Shown in pieces: positions 51,544 to 61,084 of a stretch of 64,000 bases of DNA. The notes under the pieces were generated by a model. That model did no database searches and was not told where the DNA came from. It was given only the letters and a program-made list of their open reading frames with translations. Source of the DNA: Acidobacteriota bacterium (GTDB taxonomy: Bacteria > Acidobacteriota > Blastocatellia > Pyrinomonadales > Pyrinomonadaceae); contig CP065000.1 of the NCBI GenBank assembly GCA_016700075.1, forward strand, positions 496,001 to 560,000, given 5' to 3'. Positions within the stretch are counted from its first letter, which is position 1, and the number at the start of each line of letters is the position of its first letter. The position numbers were made by a program, and so were the translations under genes.

Positions 51544-54048
51544 TTATTTGATCTCCCAGCTCGTCCCGATCGTAAACGAGCGCCCGCGTGCGGGAGCGAA
51601 CACAAATTGTTCATTGTAGAGCCGGTTGAACAGGTTGGACACGCCGATGTTGACGTTGAAATTAAATCGTTCACGCCGAAAATAGTAGCCGCCGCCGATG
51701 TTATGCGTGACAAATCCTGGTTCGGCTCCGCCGTTCGACATAAGGAATGAAGGGGATAAACGATCCTGTTTACCGACGATGCGCATTGAGTAGTCCGCGA
51801 AATAGTTCTTTGCCAGATTCTGCCAGCGAACGCCGGCATTCGTTCGATATGGGCTGATAAAATCAAGCGGCAAAGAGCGGGTCAGGTTGTCGCCTCGGAG
51901 ATAGCTAAAATTGCCGTTCGGGGTCAGATAGCCCAATCTGATTCGAATTGGAATCTCGATCTCGGCCTCGAAGCCCTGAATCCTTGCCTCCGCGACATTT
52001 TGCGTTTGCGAAACGGGGATCGGCGGCAAGGTGCCCCGAGGGATCGTTATCGGCAGACCGTTTCGATCAAGGGCGATAGCTGTTGCCAGAAAATTCTGGT
52101 AGTAATTGTTGAAATAAGTGACGCCGGCTGCGAAACGCGATGTACGAAACTTCGCGCTCGTGTCGAAGTTTATTCCGCTCTCGGGTTCGAGATTCGGATT
52201 GCCGACGACAAATCCGCCGACCGAACCAAAATCCGTGAAAAAGCGCTCGAAAATATTCGGGGTGCGGAAAGAACGCCCTAATCGCGCCGATAAGATTACG
52301 TTTTCAGTCGCGCGAAAGAGGGCGCCTAAATCTCCCGTTACCGAAGTCGTTTTGACCTGAAGTCCGCTGGTCAATCCCTGCAATCCTAAATCTTCTATTT
52401 GATCTGCCGTAAAAGAGGCCGGGATCGTAAAGCCGGTTGTAGGCTCCGCATTTGTTCTAAAAGAGTCGATCCTGAAACCGCTTATCAGTTTGAGTCGGCT
52501 GGACAGGCGAAATTCGTTCTGAGCAAACCCTGCAAAATTCGTCAGGCTCGCGTCCGGCACGCTGCGCGAACGGTCTTGCGACAACACCGGGGTGAAGGGC
52601 TGGGCACGGCGTTCGATAAACCGACGATCGCTGTTTGAGTCACGGAAAAAACTCAGTCCGGCGGTAAGATTGTTGCGGCTGCCCAAAATCCAATCGGTCT
52701 GCACGTCAAACCCGGAGGTTTTGGTGTCTGTGACGGTCTCGCTGAATTGATACTGGCCCGGAAAAAATGGCGGTGCTGGCGGGACCGTCAGTATGTTCGT
52801 AAAGTTTCTATACTGAGTCTGGTAAAACGCGTTTATAGATATTCTGGAAAGTTGCCGGGTCAGATTTGCCTTATCGAAACGGCCGCTAAATTTGTCGCGA
52901 TTTGAGAATGGGAAAAAAGCATTGAAAACCCCGACAAGCGTCGGTGAACCTATGTTTGCAGCCCGGCGGCGTTCATAGTTTAGCCGCAGAGTGTTCGTGT
53001 CGTTGAAAAAGAATCTCGTCGTCGCCTGAGTGTTGCCGGAGTGCGATTGCGAATTCAAAACCTCACCATCCGGCGCGATCCCGCCGTTGAGAAAGTTTGC
53101 GGGGACAACGCCATTAGCCTTGCCCGTTGAATAATTGTCAAAACGATCAAGTGACTGCGCGACGCGGAAAGCAAAAAACTTGTTCGAGCCATTGACCGCA
53201 ATACTGCCGCGACGCCCGTTTTCATTCGACGTGTAGAACGTATCAAGCTTCGCCCCGAATCTAAAACCGTCCTCGTGCCGCGGCGGCGTGTCGCGGGTAA
53301 TGATATTGATCGTTCCGGCGAGAGCGTCAGTACCGTAGAGGACCGAACCGCTGCCGCGAACGACCTCGATGGTTTCGATTTGCGACGTTTCAACCAAACC
53401 GATCTCTACACCGGACTGCCCCGTCGAAGTTCTCGAATTATTAAGCCGTTCTCCATCCACCAAGATCAAAACGCGGTTGCTGTCGAGGCCTCGGATCCGC
53501 GGCCGGACCTGAAACGCGCCCTCGTTGACGGTCGACGTCCCGGGCAAGGTGCGAAACACGTCGCCGATTGTGTTTACCGCCTTGCGTTCGATTTCCTCAC
53601 GCCCGACGATGCTGACCGGCACCGGCGTCTCGTCGGTGGAAATCTGCGTCCTGGTCGCCGTAACCGTTACATTTTCTGAAATACCACCGGCCGACAGTTC
53701 GATCTCGACATCATTCGTCACGGTTCCGCCCACTGTTAGTTCACGAACGCCAGTGGAAAATCCTTTCGCCCCGACGGATATTCGGTATCGGCCACTTGAC
53801 AGTTCTCTAAACCTAACCTTTCCGGCGTCATCGGTCGTTGCCTTCATCTCGGCTCCGGTTTCTACGCTTTTGACGAGAACAGTCGCCCCCGGAACGGCTC
53901 GATCAATAGGGTCTTTGACCAAGATCTGCACGCCAGTTCGCTGACTCTGAGCGATTGCTGCCATCGATATCAGGCATAAACAGACCACCGCAGCGAAAGA
54001 CCTCGATGTGGTAAATCCGCGAAAACTAATACTTAAATATAGCTGCAT
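51544..54048 (-). CDS. TonB-dependent outer-membrane receptor
   Basis: About 834 residues from ATG 54048: signal peptide, a carboxypeptidase-regulatory-like beta domain (about 38-120, with VLVKDPIDRAVPGATVLVKS), a plug domain (about 135-245, with RIRGLDSNRVLILVDGERL) and a 22-strand barrel ending in an aromatic-rich segment (SFTIGTSWEIK). It imports metal chelates or similar ligands with TonB energy. Close linkage to the CbiX-like protein points to a metal or metallo-tetrapyrrole substrate; the substrate is not proven. Confidence 0.9.
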   Translation of the reverse strand: MQLYLSISFRGFTTSRSFAAVVCLCLISMAAIAQSQRTGVQILVKDPIDRAVPGATVLVKSVETGAEMKATTDDAGKVRFRELSSGRYRISVGAKGFSTGVRELTVGGTVTNDVEIELSAGGISENVTVTATRTQISTDETPVPVSIVGREEIERKAVNTIGDVFRTLPGTSTVNEGAFQVRPRIRGLDSNRVLILVDGERLNNSRTSTGQSGVEIGLVETSQIETIEVVRGSGSVLYGTDALAGTINIITRDTPPRHEDGFRFGAKLDTFYTSNENGRRGSIAVNGSNKFFAFRVAQSLDRFDNYSTGKANGVVPANFLNGGIAPDGEVLNSQSHSGNTQATTRFFFNDTNTLRLNYERRRAANIGSPTLVGVFNAFFPFSNRDKFSGRFDKANLTRQLSRISINAFYQTQYRNFTNILTVPPAPPFFPGQYQFSETVTDTKTSGFDVQTDWILGSRNNLTAGLSFFRDSNSDRRFIERRAQPFTPVLSQDRSRSVPDASLTNFAGFAQNEFRLSSRLKLISGFRIDSFRTNAEPTTGFTIPASFTADQIEDLGLQGLTSGLQVKTTSVTGDLGALFRATENVILSARLGRSFRTPNIFERFFTDFGSVGGFVVGNPNLEPESGINFDTSAKFRTSRFAAGVTYFNNYYQNFLATAIALDRNGLPITIPRGTLPPIPVSQTQNVAEARIQGFEAEIEIPIRIRLGYLTPNGNFSYLRGDNLTRSLPLDFISPYRTNAGVRWQNLAKNYFADYSMRIVGKQDRLSPSFLMSNGGAEPGFVTHNIGGGYYFRRERFNFNVNIGVSNLFNRLYNEQFVFAPARGRSFTIGTSWEIK

Positions 54049-54167
54049 ACAGTCACTTCTCCCGAACATTCGCTACAAGAACACTTACATCTTACTGCAA
54101 TTGAAAGTCAATTTCAATAAAGTAAGTCTAGAAACTGTAATGAAGAATGTCAAAGGGTTAAACCTAT

Positions 54168-55274
54168 TTACTTTGGAATCGACAATGTGAAGGTTGTGGC
54201 GACCCCACTTGACGTTGCGGTCAATGTTCCGCCATGCTGGCTGGCGATTTCGTGCGCAATCGAAAGGCCCAACCCGATGCCCTTGTCTTTCGTCGTGAAA
54301 AAGGGATCAAAAATCTTTGGAAGAATTTGTGAGTCAAATCCATGGCCGGAATCGGCAACGGCAATAGCACTACTTCCGGCGTCCTCAAACGTTCGGAAAG
54401 TGAGCGTTTTTTTGTCGCCGCTTGTTTGTTCGAGTGCCTGCAGACCATTTATCGCCAAATTTAGAATAACTTGCTTTATCTGTTCCGGATCGACCAAAAT
54501 TCGTTTTCCGTCTTGCTGCAAATCTTTTACGACCGCCACAGACTGGTACGCGGCTTGATTCGCGATCAAAGCAATAACAGATTCGACGATGGTGTTCGGG
54601 TCGCTCGGGACTTTGGTCGGTTCGGTCGGACGCGCAAATCGAAGGAATTCGCCAACGAGCCGATCCAGTCTGTCGATCTCGTTTTTTGCGAGAGTGGCGA
54701 ACTCGTGCCGCGGACCTATTCCTGTCGACTCATCCTCCAATATCTCGACCGCTCCTTTGATGGATGCAAGCGGATTCCGGACCTCGTGAACTATTCCAGC
54801 AGAAAGTTCTCCGAGCGATGACAGTTTTTCGGCTTGCAGCAATTGCTGAAAAGTATTTTGGAGTTCATCAAAAGCCCTGCGACGTTCTTCCGCATTCCGT
54901 TCCGCCCGTTCACGAGCCTTTCGAAGGCGGTCGCCGAGTGCTCCCATAATGCCTCCCACAAGGTTGAAAATAACAATCTCCGCATACTGATTTATCGAAT
55001 AATCGAAATGGCCGTGTTGCCAGTGAATATAGACATGCGGTGAATAAATTACGGTCGTGAAAATTGATGCGGCCAGCCCGCCTCGTAGGCCGAAGATTAA
55101 CGCCGCCGCGATTATCGGTATGTAATAAAGCCGCTGATAAATCTCGTGCCAGACGATCTGATCCGTCGGTGTCAAAAAATGCAGGATTGTTACAAGGATG
55201 ATCGTAGCGGCGATCGCGATCCAAACGTATAACCGGTTTCGAGAAGATATGATGTTGAACGACTTAGTGTCCAT
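54168..55274 (-). CDS. sensor histidine kinase, NtrB/ZraS-like
   Basis: About 368 residues from ATG 55274. Membrane helices fill about residues 15-125 (MASE-like, five or six segments), followed by a coiled coil and the kinase core. The phosphoacceptor is H163 in GIVHEVRNPLASIKG. ATP-binding N, G1 and G2 boxes follow (NLAINGLQAL, IAVADSGHGFD, GIGLGLSI). It lies 19 bases after the response-regulator gene on the same strand. The stimulus is unknown; metal stress is plausible from context. Confidence 0.88.
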   Translation of the reverse strand: MDTKSFNIISSRNRLYVWIAIAATIILVTILHFLTPTDQIVWHEIYQRLYYIPIIAAALIFGLRGGLAASIFTTVIYSPHVYIHWQHGHFDYSINQYAEIVIFNLVGGIMGALGDRLRKARERAERNAEERRRAFDELQNTFQQLLQAEKLSSLGELSAGIVHEVRNPLASIKGAVEILEDESTGIGPRHEFATLAKNEIDRLDRLVGEFLRFARPTEPTKVPSDPNTIVESVIALIANQAAYQSVAVVKDLQQDGKRILVDPEQIKQVILNLAINGLQALEQTSGDKKTLTFRTFEDAGSSAIAVADSGHGFDSQILPKIFDPFFTTKDKGIGLGLSIAHEIASQHGGTLTATSSGVATTFTLSIPK

Positions 55275-55293
55275 TAATTGAAAACTTCTATAC

Positions 55294-56661
55294 CTATTCC
55301 AACCCGTATTTTTGCATTCTATACAAGAGGGCACTGCGCGTAATCCCTAGATATTTTGAGGTTTGCGATTGATTGCCATCGTGCATCGAGAGTGCCGTTC
55401 GTATGATCTCTCGTTCGAGGTCATCAAGATTTATTGGATCAGGGGGTAACGAAAACCAGAGTTCCCCGTGAACAGACTGAGGATTTTTGATATTTTCAGG
55501 CACATCGCTAAGGGTCAGCAGCTCGCCATCGGACAGGACCACCATTCTTTCTACCAGATTTTCCAATTCGCGAACGTTGCCCATCCAAGGGTAATCAAAA
55601 AACGCCTTGAAGACTTCACGTTCGACCTTTGGCGGTCGCACACCATGTTTGGATGCGGATCGGGTGACAAAATGTTGGGTCAGGACAGGTAGATCCTCAC
55701 GGCGTTCACGCAGTGGTGGAATCGTGATCGGGACAACCGCGAGTCGGTAGTAGAGATCCTCTCGGAAGACGTTTTCTTTTATTAGTTCGGGCAGGTTTTC
55801 GTTGGTTGCCGCGATTATTCTAACGTCTATCTTACGAGGGCTGTTCTCGCCCAGACGTGTCACTTCTTGCTCCTGTAAAACTCGCAAAAGCCTTGTTTGC
55901 GACTGTAGGGACATTGCGCTTATCTCATCAAGGAATAAGGTGCCGCCGTCAGCTTCCTCAAATTTTCCCTTCGACTCTTGAGCCGCACCGGTGAAAGCCC
56001 CTTTCTTATACCCGAATAGTTCGGCTTCGATCAGTGTTTCCGGTATGGCTGCACAGTTGATCGCAACAAAAGGATTGTTTTTTCGTGTGCCGGAAAAGTG
56101 TATTCCTTTCGCGATCAATTCCTTTCCGGTTCCCGACTCGCCTTCTATTAGAACCGTGACGTTTGTCTTTGACACTCTATCAACGAGATCAAAAACCTGA
56201 AGCATTTTTTCAGATGCTCCGATAACGTTCTCAATGCGAAACTCTTCATGAACTTGCCGTCTCAGCCGACGATTCTCCGCTAAAGCCTTGCCGAATTTAA
56301 GGGCTTTCTCAATCGTCAGCAGAATCTCCTGACGGTTAAAAGGCTTGGTAATAAAATCAAAAGCCCCACCGCGCATCGCTTCGACCGCAGTGTCAACGTC
56401 TCCGAATGCAGTTATGACAATTATCGGGAGGTCACTATTTATCGCGGTAATCTGTTGAACGACCTGGGCTCCGTTCATTTTCGGCATTCGCCAATCGGTG
56501 ATCACGCAGTCAAACTCTTCTGCCGAATATGATCTTACCGCTTCCCTGCCGTCACTCTCACTCACCACCGAATGCCCGGCCTCAGTCAGCTGAAATTCTA
56601 GAACCCGGCGTAGCGAGTCGTCGTCATCAACAAGCAAAATTTTGGCAAACTGAGAACTCAT
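55294..56661 (-). CDS. sigma-54-dependent response regulator, NtrC/ZraR family
   Basis: About 455 residues: a receiver domain with phospho-acceptor D56 in VITDWRMP, an AAA+ domain with Walker A GESGTGKE (near 175) and the sigma-54 contact loop GAFTGA (near 222), and a C-terminal Fis-type helix-turn-helix (TSKYLGITRSALLYRM). It activates RpoN promoters after phosphorylation. With the downstream kinase it forms a two-component pair; the likely targets are in this metal island. Confidence 0.92.
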   Translation of the reverse strand: MSSQFAKILLVDDDDSLRRVLEFQLTEAGHSVVSESDGREAVRSYSAEEFDCVITDWRMPKMNGAQVVQQITAINSDLPIIVITAFGDVDTAVEAMRGGAFDFITKPFNRQEILLTIEKALKFGKALAENRRLRRQVHEEFRIENVIGASEKMLQVFDLVDRVSKTNVTVLIEGESGTGKELIAKGIHFSGTRKNNPFVAINCAAIPETLIEAELFGYKKGAFTGAAQESKGKFEEADGGTLFLDEISAMSLQSQTRLLRVLQEQEVTRLGENSPRKIDVRIIAATNENLPELIKENVFREDLYYRLAVVPITIPPLRERREDLPVLTQHFVTRSASKHGVRPPKVEREVFKAFFDYPWMGNVRELENLVERMVVLSDGELLTLSDVPENIKNPQSVHGELWFSLPPDPINLDDLEREIIRTALSMHDGNQSQTSKYLGITRSALLYRMQKYGLE

Positions 56662-56667
56662 TACGTA

Positions 56668-56943
56668 CTATTTTATCTCAAAGGTCAGTGTCGTCCATTT
56701 TGATTCATAGTTCAGGTTCGGATCGTCCAGTTTGGCCATGTTGATAAACTTGACATACCACTTGCCGGCGCCTTCGAGGCGAAGTTTGATGATCCCGTTC
56801 TTGTCGCTGCGAAGGTCGGGGGCAGCGGTCATCTTGCCCTTTTCTTCGCGTCCGGCGAGCACGACTTGGTTGGCGACTGGTTTGCCATCCTTTATACAGT
56901 GCGGGCAAATGTTATAAATCGCGGTCGTGAAATGTTATAACTC
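56668..56943 (-). pseudogene. C-terminal fragment of a DUF4198 protein
   Basis: The frame reads KDGKPVANQVVLAGRE to YESKWTTLTFEIK, the recognisable C-terminal half of DUF4198 (CarboxypepD-like periplasmic metal-associated) proteins with SDKNGIIKLRLEGAGKWYVKFI. It is open back to about 56943, and there is no N-terminal domain or signal before that; an in-frame stop lies immediately further upstream. So about two thirds of the gene were lost at the border with the phage genes. It ends six bases before the response-regulator start. Confidence 0.72.
56907..56940. repeat. 11-bp direct repeat at the island/phage junction
   Basis: AAATGTTATAA occurs at 56907-56917 and again at 56930-56940, a 23-bp period. 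The first copy also matches, inverted, a site near 30500. Role unknown; may be part of the recombination junction. Confidence 0.5.
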
Positions 56944-57040
56944 CAGGAATTTCAAGTTGACTCAGTCAACCGCCCGAATGCCGTTCCTAATCATATCATA
57001 CGTGTATTGGCGGCTAAGTGAGACCACGGACGGCCTAGAG

Positions 57041-57059
57041 CTTGAACCATCCTGCAACC
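57041..57059. repeat. paired 8-bp repeats with 11-bp period, possible arm sites
   Basis: CTTGAACC (57041-57048) and CTGCAACC (57052-57059) lie just beyond the stop of the last tail gene. The same arrangement and period occurs at 30246-30264 beside the tRNA scar. Confidence 0.45.
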
Positions 57060-57062
57060 ATC

Positions 57063-58856
57063 CTAAAGCGTCACGCCGTACTCCAAATTCAGATACGTCG
57101 AAAGCAGAGTGAAGTCACCGCTCGACAGCGCGGCATTACAGTATATGATTTCCTTGAGTCGGATATTACTAGCGTTCCCGCCATACGGATCGCCCGCGAT
57201 GCCTAAACCTTGATGCGATGCCGTCAGTGAGCCGCTTCCTGTCGCCTCAGAGCCGTTCAGCCGGAAACGTCCCGACGAACCTGAATGCTCCATAAACGCT
57301 ACCATATCACCTGTCGGTCGAGCAGGGATGTTCCGAGTTATGGTATAAGGTCCGCCTGGCGGAATCCAGATAACAGCATCCGCCCCTGAATTCGATTTAT
57401 TGAACGTCCAATTATAACTGCAAATATATCGGTCGAACGTGGCTACATCTGACACTACCTCGAATACGATGCACATTGTCAGTTGCGTAACTGATGTCCA
57501 GATCGAGCCATCCGCCAATAAATCATCCACACCGTCAAATTCAACATAGGGATCGCCGGAATTTGCTTTATAAATCGGCTCTTTGCCTGACGGTGCGGGA
57601 ATGTGAGCTGAGCCTATCAGGTCAGGTAGCGACGTTACAGGATCATTGTCGCCTATACCTGTCATTTCACGAACGCGATACCAATGAACTATGTCTGGCA
57701 GTTCTGCCGGAGTCCAAGTGAACGGAGGAGGCGGAGGCGTTTCAATCGGTTCGGCCTTTGGAAAGAACAGCCCGTACCCCGATCGAAGCTCCAGACAATC
57801 GACGACTGAATTCCCCAGCACGAGGTCGAGGTCAATCGTGTTCACGAAATCCGCGGTGACTTCCTTTTCGTCCGACCAATACCAATTCTGTTTGGTGTCC
57901 TCGTGGACGTGCAAACGCGTGAACGAGCGGGCTGTCATTGCACCGGTTCGTATAACCCATCCGTCAACGATGATGCTGTACAGCTTGTCCAGACTCCCAA
58001 CGTCTGCGCTGTTGAACAACTCCTCACCGCCGAACTCAATTCGCACGTCCACCTGATCACTTAACAGACGAAGTGCGTAGTTGAAGGTCACTTTGTCGCC
58101 GTCCTCTTCAAACAGGTTGGCCGGTATTTCGACACTGTGCAGTATCTGGTCGGTATTGCCGTCAGACACTTCTGTTGCCGTCACGTCAAAAAGCGAGCGG
58201 ATTATCCTGGGAAGATCCTTGTAGACAAGCGGCCGAAACTCCGGTGCGTCTGCTGTCTCACCCGTAGCCGGGCCCGCAAATACGAGGTTCGGGTCAACCT
58301 CGGACGGGATACCGGTCGCAGAATCGGCGGTCAGCATCTGCGACGGTGCCTGGCGATAGTTTGTAAATGTACGCTGGCCGGTACGCGTGACCGTGTTCAC
58401 ATAGACACGAAACAGCCCGTCAGCTACGTCCGGCATGATGAATGACGGCGTCGTGCCCGGTCGGCCATAGCCGAGCAGGTGATCGACGGCGTCGGGATCG
58501 CCGAGCTTTTCGAGCCAAACCTCGCCCATCACATCGGTTTCGCGTTCGGTGGGTAGATACTCTACAACAAAGGTCGCATCTAGGTTTTCGGGCATGCGGG
58601 CCGCCTCGTCATGGGTCGCGGCCGCGAGACGCCGAAACACCTCGGGATAGCCGGGAACAGAGAATTCGAGCAGGTCGCCCGGATCCGCGTCTACAAAGAA
58701 ATCGGCGAGGTTACCGAAGGCGTCGGTCTCGACTGATCCAATGCCGAAACCGGTTGTGACGTCGGTTATAGTCACTGTCGTGTTGGCGAGCAGTATCCTG
58801 CTGCCGTCCGCCGCGAACCGTGCTACCTGAAATCCGTTTACTCTTCCACCGGCCAT
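57063..58856 (-). CDS. phage tail-tip / adhesin-like protein with C-terminal LamG-like domain
   Basis: About 597 residues starting MAGGRVNGFQV. The N-terminal part (about 1-115) is beta-rich and repetitive. A central region is followed by a Pro stretch (ETPPPPPFTW, near 379) and a C-terminal concanavalin/LamG-like domain (about 390-597, with HWYRVREMTGIGDNDPVTSLPD and YVEFDGVDDLLADGS), typical of receptor-binding tail proteins or secreted adhesins. Last gene of the tail cluster, 23 bases after the hub-like gene. Confidence 0.75.
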   Translation of the reverse strand: MAGGRVNGFQVARFAADGSRILLANTTVTITDVTTGFGIGSVETDAFGNLADFFVDADPGDLLEFSVPGYPEVFRRLAAATHDEAARMPENLDATFVVEYLPTERETDVMGEVWLEKLGDPDAVDHLLGYGRPGTTPSFIMPDVADGLFRVYVNTVTRTGQRTFTNYRQAPSQMLTADSATGIPSEVDPNLVFAGPATGETADAPEFRPLVYKDLPRIIRSLFDVTATEVSDGNTDQILHSVEIPANLFEEDGDKVTFNYALRLLSDQVDVRIEFGGEELFNSADVGSLDKLYSIIVDGWVIRTGAMTARSFTRLHVHEDTKQNWYWSDEKEVTADFVNTIDLDLVLGNSVVDCLELRSGYGLFFPKAEPIETPPPPPFTWTPAELPDIVHWYRVREMTGIGDNDPVTSLPDLIGSAHIPAPSGKEPIYKANSGDPYVEFDGVDDLLADGSIWTSVTQLTMCIVFEVVSDVATFDRYICSYNWTFNKSNSGADAVIWIPPGGPYTITRNIPARPTGDMVAFMEHSGSSGRFRLNGSEATGSGSLTASHQGLGIAGDPYGGNASNIRLKEIIYCNAALSSGDFTLLSTYLNLEYGVTL

Positions 58857-58879
58857 ACTATATATATAATGTATCCTGT

Positions 58880-61078
58880 CTAGGCGATACCGAGCGGCAC
58901 CTTTATCCGCCCGCCCGATGCGATCGCGACGCCATCTACCAGAATGATGGGACCAGGCAGTTCAGGCGGCGGTATCGGCGGTGGCACCGGCGGCGGTATC
59001 GGCGGAGGCGGTGGCGGCTCTGCTGCGTCCGTTTCAAACGCCGCCATCGCGGCGGCATTGTATGCCTGAGCGGTGATCCGCACGCGGTTGCCGCCGACAC
59101 GCTCGAGCTTCATCGGACGGTAATATTCAAATGGTTCGCCGGTGTCTGATTCGCGGCCATTGGCGAGCTCGAGGTCGAATTTGAGCGGCGTCGCATAGCG
59201 CGTCAGCCGCAACGCGTGCTGAGGCGTGGTAAAAAAGACCGCTCGGCTATTATTTCGCGTACCACCGCTGTCCAGCTCGCCAAACCACATAATGCCGAAT
59301 CCGAATTTGATCGCCTGATTCTCGCTATTGATCCCGAAAGCGGGCATTTGCAGCGGATTTGCGACCTGCGATGCTGCACCTCTGGCCTGACCTGCGATCA
59401 GTTGATGCCGCGTGTCCTCGATCGTGAACGGCCTGGCCACGTCGTCCTTTGCACCGTCCTCGAACGTGACCTTGATCTTGTTGCTGAGCTTTTCAGGCGG
59501 GATCGACGAAAATGACACTGACGGCTCTCCCGAATCCCAAACGATGTTCCGGCCGGCACCGTGATCGGTAAATACGACGGCGTCCTCCAGCTCGTCTTCG
59601 GTCCATTCCCTGAGCGGCTCGACCGAGTATTTATCGCCATCCTGAAATGGCGGCGGTATGCGTGCCGCACGACAGATGTTGGCTATCAGCTCGTCGAAAG
59701 GCTGCCCCTCGACGATGGCATTGAATGATGCCCGCCGGTGCGTCAGGCTCAGCGTTTCACCATCCTCAAATTCGTGATTCAACGTCACGTAGTGTTGCGA
59801 CCACAACGACGCATCGATGAATTTCTGGATCCGGAACAAACCAACGTCCTGCTTCGCCCCGAAGTGCTGATTCGTATAGAATTCGAGCAGCCACCAGACG
59901 ATGTTGTCCGTCCACGCTCGAACATAGGTCGTCGCATTACTCCAAATACCGACCTCGTTGAAACCGATGACGTCGCACTCGCCGCGTACATTCGAGTGCG
60001 TGAACTGTGCGGGATTGCCGAGGCCGTTCAACGCCCAAAAATGAGCGGTCTTTGAAAAATTATTTGTCAGGCCGAGGAAATTGAGCCTCGACTGGCCGCG
60101 TTGGCCGAGTGCGACCGCCCATTGGTTCGGATTCGGTGTCTGCCCGTTTACGCGGACATTCGTTATCTGTGCGACCGGCCCGATGCAGACCTCCCACAGG
60201 GTTCGCAGAAAACCCTGATCAGGATGGTTCGGATTCGGCTCTTTGGTCAGGGCGAGCAGTATGACGGATGAAACGTGCTTTCGGCCGGCGATCACGCGGA
60301 GCGATTGCTGCAGCCGGCTCAGGTTCGAGATCGCACGGGCCATAAAGCCACGCGGATCTGACATATAGGGCAACGGTTGAATGTCCCAACCGCCGAAATA
60401 CCTGCCGTTCGTCGTACCGCACCGTGAGTTACACTGGCCGACAGTCATTCTCGGACAAAACTCGTCGTCGCCTGCTCCTATCGTACCGCCGTCGAGATGA
60501 TCGTTCACAGGGCAAAGGCCGGAACTGTGAGCATACGGATCCGTCAGCAGGCGGCCAAATGTGGCCGGACAATAGGCACCGTGATCAGGGCTCGGTACGA
60601 TCAGAGTTCGCGGATGCCAGCCGTGCGACGCGGCGGCCCGCACAACTCGCACCGTATTGACCTCAGGCGAATGCAGCGTTCCCCACCAAACCGTCCGGCA
60701 CAGATCGACCTGCGGATAATAATTATAGATCGTCAGCTTCGCAGCTCCTTTGTACGTTTTGAACCGTTCGCTGATAAAACCGTCGATATCGTCAAAGGTG
60801 AATTGCAGCTCATTCGTGCGAATATCGCTCTGCAGTTCGAACTCCTGAAACGGGTCGTTCGGATCTCCGATCACCCGCGGCAGAACGTGATCGCCGTTGG
60901 TATAGAGTTTTACGTCCGCGAATGGCGAAAATCGGCTGTATGCAGCGTGAGCGTAATGATCGATCGGACCCGCCTCGCCGCTTTCGGTGCTCCATTCGAC
61001 GCGATAGAACTCACACATGTACAGGCTGCCGGAAACCAGCAGCTCAAGTACACGGTCGATCTTTTCGCTCTCGGTCAT
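58880..61078 (-). CDS. phage tail hub / baseplate-like protein
   Basis: About 732 residues. The N-terminal region (to about 240) carries LYMCEFYRVEWSTESGEAG and a cysteine-rich stretch (CPVNDHLDGG, FCPRMTVGQCNSRCG) like the DUF2163 tail-hub component of gene-transfer agents and siphophages. The middle and C-terminal part is hub/host-specificity-like. A proline-rich linker (PPPPPPIPPPVPPPIPPP, near 692) precedes a short tail. Assignment rests on position and general composition; no exact homolog can be named. Confidence 0.7.
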   Translation of the reverse strand: MTESEKIDRVLELLVSGSLYMCEFYRVEWSTESGEAGPIDHYAHAAYSRFSPFADVKLYTNGDHVLPRVIGDPNDPFQEFELQSDIRTNELQFTFDDIDGFISERFKTYKGAAKLTIYNYYPQVDLCRTVWWGTLHSPEVNTVRVVRAAASHGWHPRTLIVPSPDHGAYCPATFGRLLTDPYAHSSGLCPVNDHLDGGTIGAGDDEFCPRMTVGQCNSRCGTTNGRYFGGWDIQPLPYMSDPRGFMARAISNLSRLQQSLRVIAGRKHVSSVILLALTKEPNPNHPDQGFLRTLWEVCIGPVAQITNVRVNGQTPNPNQWAVALGQRGQSRLNFLGLTNNFSKTAHFWALNGLGNPAQFTHSNVRGECDVIGFNEVGIWSNATTYVRAWTDNIVWWLLEFYTNQHFGAKQDVGLFRIQKFIDASLWSQHYVTLNHEFEDGETLSLTHRRASFNAIVEGQPFDELIANICRAARIPPPFQDGDKYSVEPLREWTEDELEDAVVFTDHGAGRNIVWDSGEPSVSFSSIPPEKLSNKIKVTFEDGAKDDVARPFTIEDTRHQLIAGQARGAASQVANPLQMPAFGINSENQAIKFGFGIMWFGELDSGGTRNNSRAVFFTTPQHALRLTRYATPLKFDLELANGRESDTGEPFEYYRPMKLERVGGNRVRITAQAYNAAAMAAFETDAAEPPPPPPIPPPVPPPIPPPELPGPIILVDGVAIASGGRIKVPLGIA

Positions 61079-61084
61079 TCGTAA

